NCBI RefSeq assembly: GCF_001905545.1
Contig: NZ_LIPD01000010.1
Span: 124,001 to 188,000, forward strand
Direction: 5' to 3'
Length of the DNA: 64,000 nt
Source of the DNA: Streptomyces sp. CB02056
GTDB lineage: Bacteria; Actinomycetota; Actinomycetes; Streptomycetales; Streptomycetaceae
The notes beneath the pieces were generated by a model. The model saw only the letters and a list, made by a program, of their open reading frames with translations, was not told where the DNA came from and made no database searches. The translations under genes and the position numbers were made by a program. Each line of letters opens with the position of its first letter. The first letter of the stretch is position 1. This document shows, one piece after another, positions 41,054 to 49,732 of this stretch.

Positions 41054-41698
41054 TCAGGACAGTCCGAGCAGCGCCCCGGCCCCGGCCGCCACCACCAGGA
41101 GCAGGGCGGCCCCGTACGGGCGCCACAGGGCGAGGGCGGTGCCGACGGCCTCGCGCAGCAGGAGGTACGGGCCGTGCGCCAGCGGGCCGTCCGCGCCGAG
41201 CACGGCGGCGGGGGCGCCGGCCCGGCGGGCGGCGAGGGCGGAGCGGACGGTGTGGAAGCCGTTGGTGACCACCGTGCAGCGGTAGCCGGGGCGCTCGGCG
41301 GCCATCAGGGCGGCGCTGAAACGCAGGTTCTCGGCGGTGTTCACGGCCCGCTCCTCGCGCCGGATCCGCTCGGCCGGGACGCCCCGGGCGACCAGGTAGC
41401 GGGCCATCGCGGCGGCCTCGGTGCAGTCCTCGTGCGGGCCCTTCCCGCCGGTCACCACGACCAGCGGGGCGTACCCGGCGGCCTCCTCGGCGGCGAAACG
41501 TTCCAGCGCGGCGTCCAACCGGGCCGCCAGCGGGGGCCCGGGCTCGCAGCCCTCCAGCGCGGCGCCCAGGACCACCAGGTAGTCGGAGCCGGCCGGCACG
41601 GGCCGGCGGCGGTGGTACAGCGCCAGGCCGAGGAAGCCGAGCAGCCAGAGCGGGACGGACCCGCAGAGCAGGACGGCGACGAACAGCAGGACGTGCAT
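41054..41698 (-). CDS. YdcF/DUF218 family membrane protein
   Basis: A 214-aa protein with an N-terminal helix (MHVLLFVAVLLCGSVPLWLLGFLGLALYH) and a DUF218 domain: YLVVLGAALEGCEPGPPLAARLDAAL, PLVVVTGGKGPHEDCTEAAAMARYL, ESAVNTAENL-like RAVNTAENLRFSA, and VVTNGFHTVRSALAARRAG. It ends with another hydrophobic segment. Relatives (SanA, ElyC, YdcF) act in envelope homeostasis, and vancomycin sensitivity is affected in some. Start ATG is at 41696-41698, downstream of a palindrome cluster. Confidence 0.87.
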   Translation of the reverse strand: MHVLLFVAVLLCGSVPLWLLGFLGLALYHRRRPVPAGSDYLVVLGAALEGCEPGPPLAARLDAALERFAAEEAAGYAPLVVVTGGKGPHEDCTEAAAMARYLVARGVPAERIRREERAVNTAENLRFSAALMAAERPGYRCTVVTNGFHTVRSALAARRAGAPAAVLGADGPLAHGPYLLLREAVGTALALWRPYGAALLLVVAAGAGALLGLS

Positions 41699-41701
41699 AT
41701 A

Positions 41702-41802
41702 CGTTCGAACGCCTGCGGCGGAACGACCGTTCCGGGGCGCTCCCGGAACGGCGGAACCCCCGTTCCGGAGGCGGAACGGGGGTTCCCGGGAACGATCGTT
41801 CC
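41702..41802. repeat. Cluster of GGAACG palindromes with a terminator hairpin
   Basis: Four inverted-repeat elements in 101 bp: CGTTCGAACG (41702-41711, perfect), GGAACG-AC-CGTTCC (41720-41733), a strong hairpin with arms GGAACCCCCGTTCCG and CGGAACGGGGGTTCC (41753-41767 / 41772-41786), and perfect GGAACGATCGTTCC (41789-41802). The hairpin can terminate the leftward ctaG message. The outer palindromes share one core half-site and look like operators for the YdcF gene that starts at 41698. Confidence 0.7.
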
Positions 41803-41823
41803 GCGGTGAGTGGTGGGGTGGCC

Positions 41824-42861
41824 TCAGCCGGCCTCGGCCGCCGGGGTGGCGCCCGCCACCGGGGCGACCGGGGCGGCCGGAGCCGAGCCGGGGCGCCGGT
41901 CGCGCTTGTGCAGCGAGGCCAGGTAGGCGTTGTACGCCTCCAGCTCGGCGTCGCCGGTGCGCTCCTCGGAGCGGTCGCGGCGGCGGGCCTGCCGCTGTTC
42001 GGAGCCCATCCACTGGTAGACCAGCGCGATCAGCACGATCGCGGTCGGGATCTCGCCGAACGCCCAGGTGATGCCGCCGGCCAGCTTCTGGTCCTCCAGG
42101 AGGTTCGTCCCCGGTGGTGCGCCCTCCACGGTGAAGGTGGTGACCAGCGGGTGGCCCGCCATCATCACCGCCACGCCGAAGAAGGCGTGGAACGGCATCC
42201 CCATGAACAGCTCGATGATCCGCATCACGTGGCCCGGGCGGTGCGGGCCCGGGTCCACGCCCATGATCGGCCAGAAGAAGGCCAGACCGGTGAGCAGGAA
42301 GTGCACCATCATGAAGATGTGCCCGAGGCGGTACTGCATCAGGAAGTCGAACAGCGGGGTGAAGTAGACCCCGTACAGGCTCGCGATGAACATCGGGATG
42401 GTGAACGCCGCGTGCGAGACGATCCGCATGTACCGGCTGTGCAGCAGCGCCACCAGCAGCTCGCGCGGCCCGCGCGGACGGCCCTTGCCGGCCGGGCGCA
42501 GGGCGCGCAGCGCCAGCGTGATCGGGGCGCCCAGCAGCAGCAGGATCGGCGTCAGCATGGAGAGCACCATGTGCTGGATCATGTGCGCGCTGAACAGCAC
42601 CATGCCGTAGTCGTTCAGCCCGGTGCAGGTGACCAGCAGCATGGTGGCGACACCCGCCGCCCAGCCGACCGCCCGGCCGATCGGCCAGCGGTCGCCGCGC
42701 CGGTACAGCCGCACCACGCCCGCCGCGTACAGCCCCAGGAGGACCAGTCCGCCGAGCAGGAACACCCAGTCGGGGGACCAGGTCCAGACGTTGGACAAGC
42801 TGAACGGGCCTAGTTGGGTCATCCCGCCGTGGTGGTGCATTCCTGACATTCCGTCGCCCAT
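41824..42861 (-). CDS. ctaG: caa3-type oxidase assembly protein CtaG-like
   Basis: A 345-aa polytopic membrane protein of the CtaG_Cox11-unrelated caa3 assembly family. About seven helices are visible with the conserved FSAHMIQHMVLSMLTPILLLLGAPITLALRAL, HIFMMVHFLLTGLAFFWPIMGVDP and MGMPFHAFFGVAVMMAG motifs, whose His and Met residues suggest metal handling. The N terminus carries MSGMHHHGGM, a further possible metal site. Start ATG 42861 has AGGA upstream; a TTG at 42894 would add 11 residues. Role: copper delivery or assembly of cytochrome oxidase at the membrane. Confidence 0.88.
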   Translation of the reverse strand: MGDGMSGMHHHGGMTQLGPFSLSNVWTWSPDWVFLLGGLVLLGLYAAGVVRLYRRGDRWPIGRAVGWAAGVATMLLVTCTGLNDYGMVLFSAHMIQHMVLSMLTPILLLLGAPITLALRALRPAGKGRPRGPRELLVALLHSRYMRIVSHAAFTIPMFIASLYGVYFTPLFDFLMQYRLGHIFMMVHFLLTGLAFFWPIMGVDPGPHRPGHVMRIIELFMGMPFHAFFGVAVMMAGHPLVTTFTVEGAPPGTNLLEDQKLAGGITWAFGEIPTAIVLIALVYQWMGSEQRQARRRDRSEERTGDAELEAYNAYLASLHKRDRRPGSAPAAPVAPVAGATPAAEAG

Positions 42862-43085
42862 CGGCGGGTCCTGCTTTCCGTCCTCGTGGTCCAAAATGCG
42901 GGTCCGGTTCGCCCGTTTTGCTTGACATACAGCCTAGGTGGGCCTTACCCCGGGCCATCCCCCCACCCCCTCCGTACGGGTGTCTCCCCACCGGAGCGCC
43001 TCCTGGCTAGACTGACCGGCCGGTCGGCGGAGAGGCTCGGGGCTCGGAGTCCGAGGGCTCGGGGATTCGGCAGGGAGGCTCGGAG

Positions 43086-44045
43086 ATGGCGACGGAACAC
43101 GGTCCCGCGGCGCCCACCACGGTCGCGCTGACCGGGGCGACCGGCTTCATCGGCTCCGGCGTGCTCGCGGCCCTCGCCGCGCGCGGCGTCCGGGTACGCG
43201 CCCTGGCCCGCACACCGCCCCAGGACGCCGTACCGGGCCCCGCCTGGGTCCCGGGCGACCTGGCCGACCCGGCGGCGCTCACGGAGCTCTGTACGGGCGC
43301 CGGGGCACTGGTGCACCTCGCCTCCCGGGTCGACGGCGGAGCCGAGGAGTGCGAGGCGGTCAACGACCGGGGCACCGCCGCCCTGATGGCGGCCGCCACC
43401 CGCGCCGGGGTGCGGCGGATCGTCCACCTCTCCACGGCCGCGGTCTACGGCGAGGGCCCGCACCAGGGCATCGAGGTGGACGAGGTGCCGCCTGCCCCGG
43501 TGTCCGAGGCCAGCCGCACCCGGCTGCTCGGCGAGCGCCACGCGCTGGCGGCCGGCGGGTGCGTGCTGCGCCCCGGACTGGTGACCGGCACCGGGGACCG
43601 CTGGGTGGTGCCCGCGCTGGCCGAGCTGGTCCGCCGGGTGCCGGTCCGCTGGGAGGGCGGCCGCACCCGGCTCTCGATGGTCGACCGCGCCGACCTGGCC
43701 CGGCTGATCACCGCGCTCGCCCTGGACGGGCAGGCCGCCCCGCCGGGCGTCCACCACGCCTCGCACCCCGACCCGGTCCGCGGCGGCGACCTGCTCACGG
43801 CCCTGGCCGCCCTCGGCCTGCTGCCCGCCCCGGACGGCCCGGACACCCCCTGGGAGGAGTGCCGCCGACTGCTGGCCGCCGCGCCCGGCCGGGTCTCCGA
43901 GCGGCAGTTCGGCCTGATCGCCCGCGACCACTGGTACCGCAGCGACCGGATCTGGCACCTCGCCGCCTGCCCGCCCGGCCCCGGCCCCCTGGCCCGCCTC
44001 CCCGAGGCCGCCCCCTGGTACCGCCAGGCGCTCGGCCGGCCCTGA
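43086..44045 (+). CDS. Extended-SDR NAD-dependent epimerase-like protein
   Basis: A 319-aa extended short-chain dehydrogenase. The nucleotide motif is VALTGATGFIGSGVLAAL, then VHLASRVDGG and IVHLSTAAVYGEG. At the place of the catalytic YxxxK the sequence reads EASRTRLLGERHAL, in which neither the Tyr nor the Lys is present. It may bind NAD(P) and a substrate without classic chemistry or act as a regulator. Start ATG 43086 follows GGGAGG. A 12-bp palindrome GACCGGCCGGTC lies at 43014-43025 upstream. Confidence 0.8.
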   Translation: MATEHGPAAPTTVALTGATGFIGSGVLAALAARGVRVRALARTPPQDAVPGPAWVPGDLADPAALTELCTGAGALVHLASRVDGGAEECEAVNDRGTAALMAAATRAGVRRIVHLSTAAVYGEGPHQGIEVDEVPPAPVSEASRTRLLGERHALAAGGCVLRPGLVTGTGDRWVVPALAELVRRVPVRWEGGRTRLSMVDRADLARLITALALDGQAAPPGVHHASHPDPVRGGDLLTALAALGLLPAPDGPDTPWEECRRLLAAAPGRVSERQFGLIARDHWYRSDRIWHLAACPPGPGPLARLPEAAPWYRQALGRP

Positions 44046-44094
44046 GGGGTCGCCGGGAGGCGGGCGTCGCGGCCGGGGTCCTCCCGGTCCCGGT

Positions 44095-44928
44095 TCAGGA
44101 GGCCGCGTCGGCGAGCAGCGCGGTGGTCAGCTCGTGGAGGCGCCGCGCCGCCTCGGGGTCGAAGGCGGGGCCGGTGATCTCCAGTGGCTCGCCCGTCATG
44201 GAGGCGGAGAGGATCTCGGCGGGCGGCGCGTCGAGCGCCGCCAGGACCGGCACGATCCCCTCCTCCACCGGCCTGGCGTTCCGCCGCGCGGCTTCGATCT
44301 GCTCGGCCATGACCGGGTCGTACTCGCCCGAGAAGCTGGTGCGGACGCTGCCCGGGTTCAGCAGCACGTACCGCACCGGACCGGCCGGCCGCCGCTGGGC
44401 GAACCCGACGCCGAGCAGGTCGTTGAGGCGGCTGCCCTGCATCAGGGCGTCGATGCCGCTGTAGTCGCGCTCACGGCCCAGGTCGTCCCAGCGGATCTCG
44501 CCGAAGTCGACGCCCGGGCCGCAGACGTTGACCACGACGGGCGCCGGTGCGGCGGCCAGCAGGTCGGCCAGTTCGTGGCTGAGGACGAAGCGGCTGAGGT
44601 AGTACAGCGCGAAGGTGTGTTCGAAGCCCTCGGTCGTGACCAGGCGCGACGAGCGGAAGTGCTGGGCGCACAGGACCAGTCCGTCGATCCCGGCGAACCG
44701 GTCCCGGATCTCACCGATGGCCCTGCGGGTCTCGCTGACCAGGCTGAGGTCGGCGGCGATGAAGTGTGCGCGGTTCCCGGCGCCGATCCGCTCGGCCTCC
44801 GCGAGCACCTCGGCGCCCTTCTCGGCGTTGCGGCCGAGGACGACGACCTCGTCGCCGCGCCCCAGGTACGTCAGGGCAACGGCCTTGCCGATGCCGTCCG
44901 TACCACCCGAGACAACAATCGTTTTCAC
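44095..44928 (-). CDS. SDR-family oxidoreductase
   Basis: A 277-aa classic SDR with cofactor motif VVSGGTDGIGKAVAL and IAADLSLVSETRRAI. The substrate-side segment VVVNVCGPGV lacks the usual Ser pair, and IDALMQGSRLNDLL stands where YxxxK is expected, so Tyr and Lys are not in place. Catalysis is therefore doubtful or different. It starts at GTG 44928 and is divergent from a TetR regulator with an operator between them, so it is probably that regulator's target. Confidence 0.85.
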   Translation of the reverse strand: MKTIVVSGGTDGIGKAVALTYLGRGDEVVVLGRNAEKGAEVLAEAERIGAGNRAHFIAADLSLVSETRRAIGEIRDRFAGIDGLVLCAQHFRSSRLVTTEGFEHTFALYYLSRFVLSHELADLLAAAPAPVVVNVCGPGVDFGEIRWDDLGRERDYSGIDALMQGSRLNDLLGVGFAQRRPAGPVRYVLLNPGSVRTSFSGEYDPVMAEQIEAARRNARPVEEGIVPVLAALDAPPAEILSASMTGEPLEITGPAFDPEAARRLHELTTALLADAAS

Positions 44929-45032
44929 GCTGGGACCTCCACGGAACGGTGAACACGGGAGAACTCGCGGCGGGGAACGCCGGTGCGGCGGGAGCCGACC
45001 TGTGGGAAGGCGTGCGGATACGCGCGCCGCCA

Positions 45033-45050
45033 AGTCATCGATTGATGACT
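45033..45050. promoter_or_regulatory. TetR operator candidate AGTCATC-N4-GATGACT
   Basis: Perfect 7-bp arms AGTCATC and GATGACT around GATT in the SDR/TetR divergent gap. A second, imperfect copy with GATGACT and an upstream GTCA lies at 45081-45097. Two sites with the same half-site beside a divergent TetR gene strongly suggest autoregulation and control of the SDR gene. Confidence 0.65.
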
Positions 45051-45135
45051 CGGTCGAAGCTAATCGCGCCGGGATACCATGTCAACAGCTGATGACTTGA
45101 TGCCGCAGCACCTGTCGACACACCGGGAGAATGCC

Positions 45136-45762
45136 GTGACCGCACCGTCGAGCGGCCGGCCGCCGCGCCACAAGCGCGACCGGGAGGCCACCAGAGCCGC
45201 CCTGCTGGCGGCCGCCCGGGTCCACTTCGGCCGCGAGGGCTACGCCGGGGCGAACGTCCGCGGCATCGCCCAGGACGTGGGCGTGGACGCCTCGTTGGTG
45301 TTCCGGTACTTCGGTTCGAAGCGGAAGCTGTTCGAGGAGGCGTCGGCCGAGGACGCGCAGGAGGCCGGGGCCGTGCTGGCCGGCCCGCCCGGCCAACTCC
45401 CCTACAGGCTGCTGGAGATGATCCTCCGCGAGGAACGGCCGGAGTCGGTGGGCGACCACCCGTTCATCGCCATGCTGCGGTCGGCCGGCGACGAGACGAT
45501 CCGCGGTCAGCTGCACGACCAGGTGTGCGACACCTACATCGCGGGCCTGCGCGCCCTGGTCGACGGGCCGGACGCGGATCTGCGGGCGGAGCTGTTCAGC
45601 GCCTGGCTGCTGGGCATCAGCGTGGTGCGGACCGTGGTGCGCAGCGAGGTGCTCGCCGCCGCGACCCTGCCCGAGGTGGCACCGTACTTCGACCAGGTGG
45701 CCGCCGCCCTGCTGGGCGGGGGCGGCTCCGCCGATGACCGACGAGGCGGGCCCGATCGTTGA
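45136..45762 (+). CDS. TetR-family transcriptional regulator
   Basis: A 208-aa regulator with an N-terminal helix-turn-helix (REATRAALLAAARVHFGREGYAGANVRGIAQDVGVDASLVFRYFGSKRKLFEEA, residues 13-63) and an all-helical ligand domain ending with SVVRTVVRSEVLAAATLPEV. GTG 45136, with GGGAGA upstream, is preferred. An ATG at 45079 in frame would place the coding start on top of the second operator copy and add 19 residues. Divergent from the SDR gene, which it probably represses. Confidence 0.88.
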   Translation: MTAPSSGRPPRHKRDREATRAALLAAARVHFGREGYAGANVRGIAQDVGVDASLVFRYFGSKRKLFEEASAEDAQEAGAVLAGPPGQLPYRLLEMILREERPESVGDHPFIAMLRSAGDETIRGQLHDQVCDTYIAGLRALVDGPDADLRAELFSAWLLGISVVRTVVRSEVLAAATLPEVAPYFDQVAAALLGGGGSADDRRGGPDR

Positions 45763-45826
45763 GGGGCCGCCGGTGCCGGGGTGTTCCCGTTGCGGCGGCC
45801 GGCGGCCCCCATCGGGCGTGGGACCG

Positions 45827-46879
45827 TCAGGCCGTGGCCTGCCCGGCGCCGGGGCGCTGGTTCTTCGCGTCGACGACGGCCCGGGTGACGATGGTCGTGC
45901 GCTCCACGACGGTGCCGGGCTTGATGCCGTACTCCTCCCGGACCTGCACGCCACGGCTGCCGAGGTACTGGTGGCTCTCCCGATCGAAGATCCACTCCGA
46001 TCGCTCGCCGGTCTGGGGGTCGAGCCGCGCCAACGCGATCCCGTCGCGGCCGGAGACGTCCTGCGCGTGCTCGACCACCACCACGCCCGGGATCTTGCCG
46101 GCGGCCTCGTAGAGCGCGGCGGCGAGGGCGGAGGGGACGAGCTGCTCGCGGATGATGGAGCCGATCTCGTTGAACGCCTGCTGGTCGTGGTCCCGGTCGC
46201 CGCTCACCGTCGAGTAGACGGACTTCAGCAGCGCGTCGGGGTCGGCGGGCTGGGCCGCGAGCCACTGGTAGGTCAGCTGCTCGCGGGGCTCCTTGGTGTC
46301 CAGCGTGATGCCGCCCTTCGACTGGTAGCCCGGCTCGTCCAGCCAGCCCTTGGTGCCGTCGGGGGACTTCCACACCTCGCGGTCGTGGAGCGGCTGGACC
46401 CAGGTGGCGGACTCCCCGGTGTCCGCGTTGTGACGGGTGGCCATGAAGGAGACCTGGCTCTTGACGTAGACGAACTGGCCCGGTCCGGGCTGGGGCGTGG
46501 TGCGCGCCGTCGCGGCGGCGGCGATCGCGTGGACCGTCGAGGCGAGCTGGACGGTGCTCCCCTCCTCGATCTGCACGACGGGTGCCCTGACCAGCCGTGG
46601 GGAGCCGAGGGTGTCGGCCGGGGTGTTCAGGGAGACGACCACGGCGAGGGCCGCGGCCGCGGCGACCGGCGCCGCGAAGAGGACGGTGCGGCGCAGCGGG
46701 CGCCGTACCGGGGCGGCCGCGGGGGCGGCCTGGTCGGGCCGGTGGATCTCGCTCATCAAGTGCTCCTCGAGCAGGTCCTGGCGGTCGGCCGCCAGGCGGG
46801 GATCGGCCGGCGCCGGCAGTAGACGGGCCAGTTCCGCGTGGTCGAGCGGTTCGGTGTGCCGCCGCGAGTTGCGGATCAT
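45827..46879 (-). CDS. CU044_5270-type membrane protein paired with sigma factor
   Basis: A 350-aa protein. Cytoplasmic N terminus (about 60 residues), one transmembrane segment (TVLFAAPVAAAAALAVVVSL), then a long extracytoplasmic domain with GQFVYVKSQVSF, LTYQWLAAQPADPDALLKSVYS, and EYGIKPGTVVERTTIVTRAVVDA. This is the CU044_5270 family that in actinobacteria follows an ECF sigma gene. It probably acts as an anti-sigma or signal-sensing partner. Start ATG (46877-46879) overlaps the sigma stop by ATGA. Confidence 0.85.
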   Translation of the reverse strand: MIRNSRRHTEPLDHAELARLLPAPADPRLAADRQDLLEEHLMSEIHRPDQAAPAAAPVRRPLRRTVLFAAPVAAAAALAVVVSLNTPADTLGSPRLVRAPVVQIEEGSTVQLASTVHAIAAAATARTTPQPGPGQFVYVKSQVSFMATRHNADTGESATWVQPLHDREVWKSPDGTKGWLDEPGYQSKGGITLDTKEPREQLTYQWLAAQPADPDALLKSVYSTVSGDRDHDQQAFNEIGSIIREQLVPSALAAALYEAAGKIPGVVVVEHAQDVSGRDGIALARLDPQTGERSEWIFDRESHQYLGSRGVQVREEYGIKPGTVVERTTIVTRAVVDAKNQRPGAGQATA

Positions 46880-47511
46880 CGGTGCGTCTCCTTGTGCGGC
46901 CGGGCCGCGGTGCTGCGGCTGCCCTGTACTTGTCCGGGGATCGGGAGCGGTTCCGTGTTCTGCTGCGCGGCGCGCAGTTCCTCGGCCGCGAGTCTGCGCA
47001 GTCGGGTGCGGGCGCGGGAGAGGCGCGAGCGTACGGTGCCGACGGGTATGCCGAGGGTGGCCGCCGCCTCCGCGTAGCCGAGCCCGGACCAGACGCAGAG
47101 CGCGAAGACCTCGCGTTCCGAGCGCCGCAGGCGCCCCAAGGCCTTGTGGGCGGCGGCGAGTTGCTCGGAGTCGGCGATGCGGCCGACGAGTTCGTCGGCG
47201 AAGTCGGGGACCGGGTCGGTCGCGGGCATGCGGGCCAGGGCCGCGCTGTGGCGGCGGGCGGCGCGCGTCGTGTTGCGCAGCACGTTGACGGCGATGCCCA
47301 TGAGCCAGGGGCGTGGACTGTCGCCCTCGTCGCGGAGTTTCCCGCGCAGGCGCCAGGCCTCGAGGAAGGTCAGCGAGACCACGTCCTCGGCGAGTGCCCA
47401 GTTCCCGGTCACGCGCACGGCGTGGCGGTACACCAGGGAGGCGTGGTCCCGGAAGAGGTCGCGGAACGCTTCGGGGTTCCCGGCCCGGAGCCGGGAGTGT
47501 GGATGGTTCAC
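46876..47511 (-). CDS. ECF RNA polymerase sigma factor (SigE-like)
   Basis: A 211-aa ECF sigma factor. Region 2 covers EAFRDLFRDHASLVYRHAVRVTGNWALAEDVVSLTFLEAWRL (residues 13-55); region 4 covers ALGRLRRSEREVFALCVWSGLGYAEAAATLGIPVGTVRSRLSRARTRLRRL (about 125-175). There is no C-terminal SnoaL domain. It starts at GTG 47511 with AAGG upstream. It is translationally coupled to its CU044_5270 partner, so it probably responds to an envelope signal. Confidence 0.92.
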   Translation of the reverse strand: MNHPHSRLRAGNPEAFRDLFRDHASLVYRHAVRVTGNWALAEDVVSLTFLEAWRLRGKLRDEGDSPRPWLMGIAVNVLRNTTRAARRHSAALARMPATDPVPDFADELVGRIADSEQLAAAHKALGRLRRSEREVFALCVWSGLGYAEAAATLGIPVGTVRSRLSRARTRLRRLAAEELRAAQQNTEPLPIPGQVQGSRSTAARPHKETHR

Positions 47512-47570
47512 GTCATGCCTTGTCCGGGCGGGAGGGCCGGTTCCCGTGATCCGGGTCACCATCCGCGGCG

Positions 47571-48566
47571 TCAGTTCCTGGGGACCAGGGTGTTCTCGTT
47601 GCGGCGGCCGGCGGCGTGGTCGTCGATGTTGCGGGCGGTGGCGTCGATGATCTGGCCGACGGCGGTGCGGGTGAAGTAGGCCTGGTGGCTGGTGACGAGG
47701 ACCTGGGGGAAGGTGACGAGGCGGGCGAGGGTGTCGTCGGTGATGCCCTCGATGGAGCGGTCGGTGAAGAAGACGCCGGTCTCCTCCTCGTAGACGTCGA
47801 GGCCGACGCCGGAGAGGCGGCCGGCGCGCAGGGTCTCGACCAGGGCGGCACTGTCGACGAGGCCGCCGCGGCTGGAGTTGATGAGGATGGCGTCGTCCTT
47901 CATGCGGGCGAGGGCGGCGCCGTCGATGAGGTGGTGGGTGGCCGGGAGGAGGGGGACGTGGAGGCTCACCAGGTCGGCGCGGGAGAGGAGTTCGGGCAGT
48001 TCGGTGTAGTGCATGCCGAGGTCGAGGCAGGCCGGGTTCCGCGCGATGTCCCAGCCGAGGAGTTCGGTGCCGAAGCCGGCGGCGATGCGGGCGAAGCACT
48101 CGCCGATCTTGCCGGTGCCGATGACGCCGACGGTCATGCCGTGGATGTCGCGGCCGAGGAGCCCGTCGAGGCGGAAGTCGAACTCGCGGGAGCGGCTCGC
48201 GGCGCGGGTGAGGCGGCGGTTGACGGCCAGCGCGAGGGTCCAGGCGTGTTCGGCCACGGAGTACGGGCTGTAATGCGAGACCCGGGCGACGGTGAGGCCG
48301 AGCTCGGCGGCCGCGTCGAGGTCGATGTTGTTGAAGCCGGTGGAGCGCTGGGCGATCAGCTCGGTGCCGCCGGCGGCGAGGACGGCGAGGGTCTCGGCGT
48401 CCAGGACGGCGTTGACGCTGCTGCTGACGGCCGGGTAGCCGGCGGCCAGCGGGGCGGTGTCGCGGTTGAGGAACACGTCGAGGCAGCGCAGCCCGTGGCG
48501 GCCGGCGAAGGCCTGCTCCAGCAGCGGCCGCTCGTCGGCCTGCACTCCGTAGGCGAGGATCTCCAT
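47571..48566 (-). CDS. D-2-hydroxyacid dehydrogenase, D-lactate type
   Basis: A 331-aa NAD-dependent enzyme of the LdhA branch. Catalytic residues are in QRSTGFNNIDLDAA (Arg region), the Rossmann motif is VGVIGTGKIGECFARI, Arg/Glu lie in INSSRGGLVDSAAL and DVYEEETGVFFTD, and the His in LVTSHQAYFT. It interconverts pyruvate and D-lactate or a similar pair. Start ATG is at 48564-48566 (MEILAYGVQADE); a GTG nine bases upstream is possible. Confidence 0.92.
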   Translation of the reverse strand: MEILAYGVQADERPLLEQAFAGRHGLRCLDVFLNRDTAPLAAGYPAVSSSVNAVLDAETLAVLAAGGTELIAQRSTGFNNIDLDAAAELGLTVARVSHYSPYSVAEHAWTLALAVNRRLTRAASRSREFDFRLDGLLGRDIHGMTVGVIGTGKIGECFARIAAGFGTELLGWDIARNPACLDLGMHYTELPELLSRADLVSLHVPLLPATHHLIDGAALARMKDDAILINSSRGGLVDSAALVETLRAGRLSGVGLDVYEEETGVFFTDRSIEGITDDTLARLVTFPQVLVTSHQAYFTRTAVGQIIDATARNIDDHAAGRRNENTLVPRN

Positions 48567-48650
48567 GCCGGACACGCTAGCGGCGGGGGCCGCCGGACGC
48601 CCGCCGGGTGCGGCAAGCGCCCCCGGGACGTACGGAGGCCTGGGACGTAC

Positions 48651-48689
48651 GGAGGCCCCCGGGCCGCGCGGGGCGGGCCGGGGGCCTCC
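48651..48689. terminator. Terminator downstream of pfkA
   Basis: Perfect 12-bp arms GGAGGCCCCCGG / CCGGGGGCCTCC with a 15-nt GC-rich loop, 18 bp after the pfkA stop. Confidence 0.82.
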
Positions 48690-48706
48690 GGGGAGGGCGG
48701 GGGCGG

Positions 48707-49732
48707 TCAGAGGACCGTCTCGGCCTCCAGGTAGCGGTCCTGCGGCACGGTCTTCAGCTCGGCGACCGCCTCGGCCAGCGGCACCAGGTTGATGTTGGTG
48801 CCCTGCAGCGCGGTGATGTGCCCGAAGGCGCCCTTGTGGACGGCCTCGACGGCGTGCCAGCCGAAGCGGGTGGCGAGCACCCGGTCGTAGGCGGTCGGGG
48901 TGCCGCCGCGCTGGGTGTGGCCGAGGATCACCGGGCGGGCCTCCTTGCCGAGGCGGTGCTCCAGTTCGCGGGAGAGCTGGGTGGCGATGCCGGTGAACCG
49001 CTCGTGGCCGTAGATGTCCTTGGTGCCCTCCTCCCAGTGCATGGTGCCGGGCTCGGGCTTGGCGCCCTCGGCGCAGACCACGATGGCGAACTTCTTCTGG
49101 CGGTCGAAGCGCTCGCGGACGACCTCGGTGAGCTTGTCGATGTGGAACGGGCGCTCCGGGACGACGATGGCGTGCGCGCCGGCGGCCATGCCCGCGTTCA
49201 GCGCGATCCAGCCGGTGTGCCGGCCCATGACCTCGACGACCATGACGCGCTGGTGGGACTCGGCGGTGGTCTTCAGCCGGTCCAGCGCCTCGGTGGCGAC
49301 CGAGACGGCGGTGTCGAAGCCGAAGGTCACGTCGGTGGCGGCGATGTCGTTGTCGATCGTCTTGGGCACGCCGACGATCGGCAGGCCCGCGTCGCTCATC
49401 AGCTTGGCGGCCTTCAGGGTGCCCTCGCCGCCGATCGGGATGACCGCGTCCAGGCCGAGGTCGGCGCAGTACTTCTTGGCCCGTTCGACGCCGTCCCGCA
49501 GGTGGCTCGGCTGGACCCGGGAGGAACCGAGGATGGTGCCGCCCTGGGCCAGGATGCCGCTCACCGAGTCCAGGGTCAGGGGGCGGTGGTGGCCCTCAAG
49601 GAAACCGCGCCACCCGTCCTCGAACCCGATGATCTCGTCGCCGTGGTCGACCACCCCCCGGTGGACCACGGAGCGGATCACCGCGTTCAGGCCGGGGCAG
49701 TCACCGCCGCTGGTCAGCACTCCGATACGCAT
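48707..49732 (-). CDS. pfkA: 6-phosphofructokinase, ATP-type
   Basis: A 341-aa phosphofructokinase (fructose 6-phosphate to fructose 1,6-bisphosphate). Motifs: MRIGVLTSGGDCPGLNAVIRS, IGGEGTLKAA with the Gly that marks ATP use rather than PPi, catalytic Asp in KTIDNDI, VEVMGRHTGWIAL, and LGHTQRGGTPTAYDRVLA. This is the actinobacterial form with a GDCPGLNA N terminus. Start ATG is at 49730-49732. Confidence 0.96.
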   Translation of the reverse strand: MRIGVLTSGGDCPGLNAVIRSVVHRGVVDHGDEIIGFEDGWRGFLEGHHRPLTLDSVSGILAQGGTILGSSRVQPSHLRDGVERAKKYCADLGLDAVIPIGGEGTLKAAKLMSDAGLPIVGVPKTIDNDIAATDVTFGFDTAVSVATEALDRLKTTAESHQRVMVVEVMGRHTGWIALNAGMAAGAHAIVVPERPFHIDKLTEVVRERFDRQKKFAIVVCAEGAKPEPGTMHWEEGTKDIYGHERFTGIATQLSRELEHRLGKEARPVILGHTQRGGTPTAYDRVLATRFGWHAVEAVHKGAFGHITALQGTNINLVPLAEAVAELKTVPQDRYLEAETVL

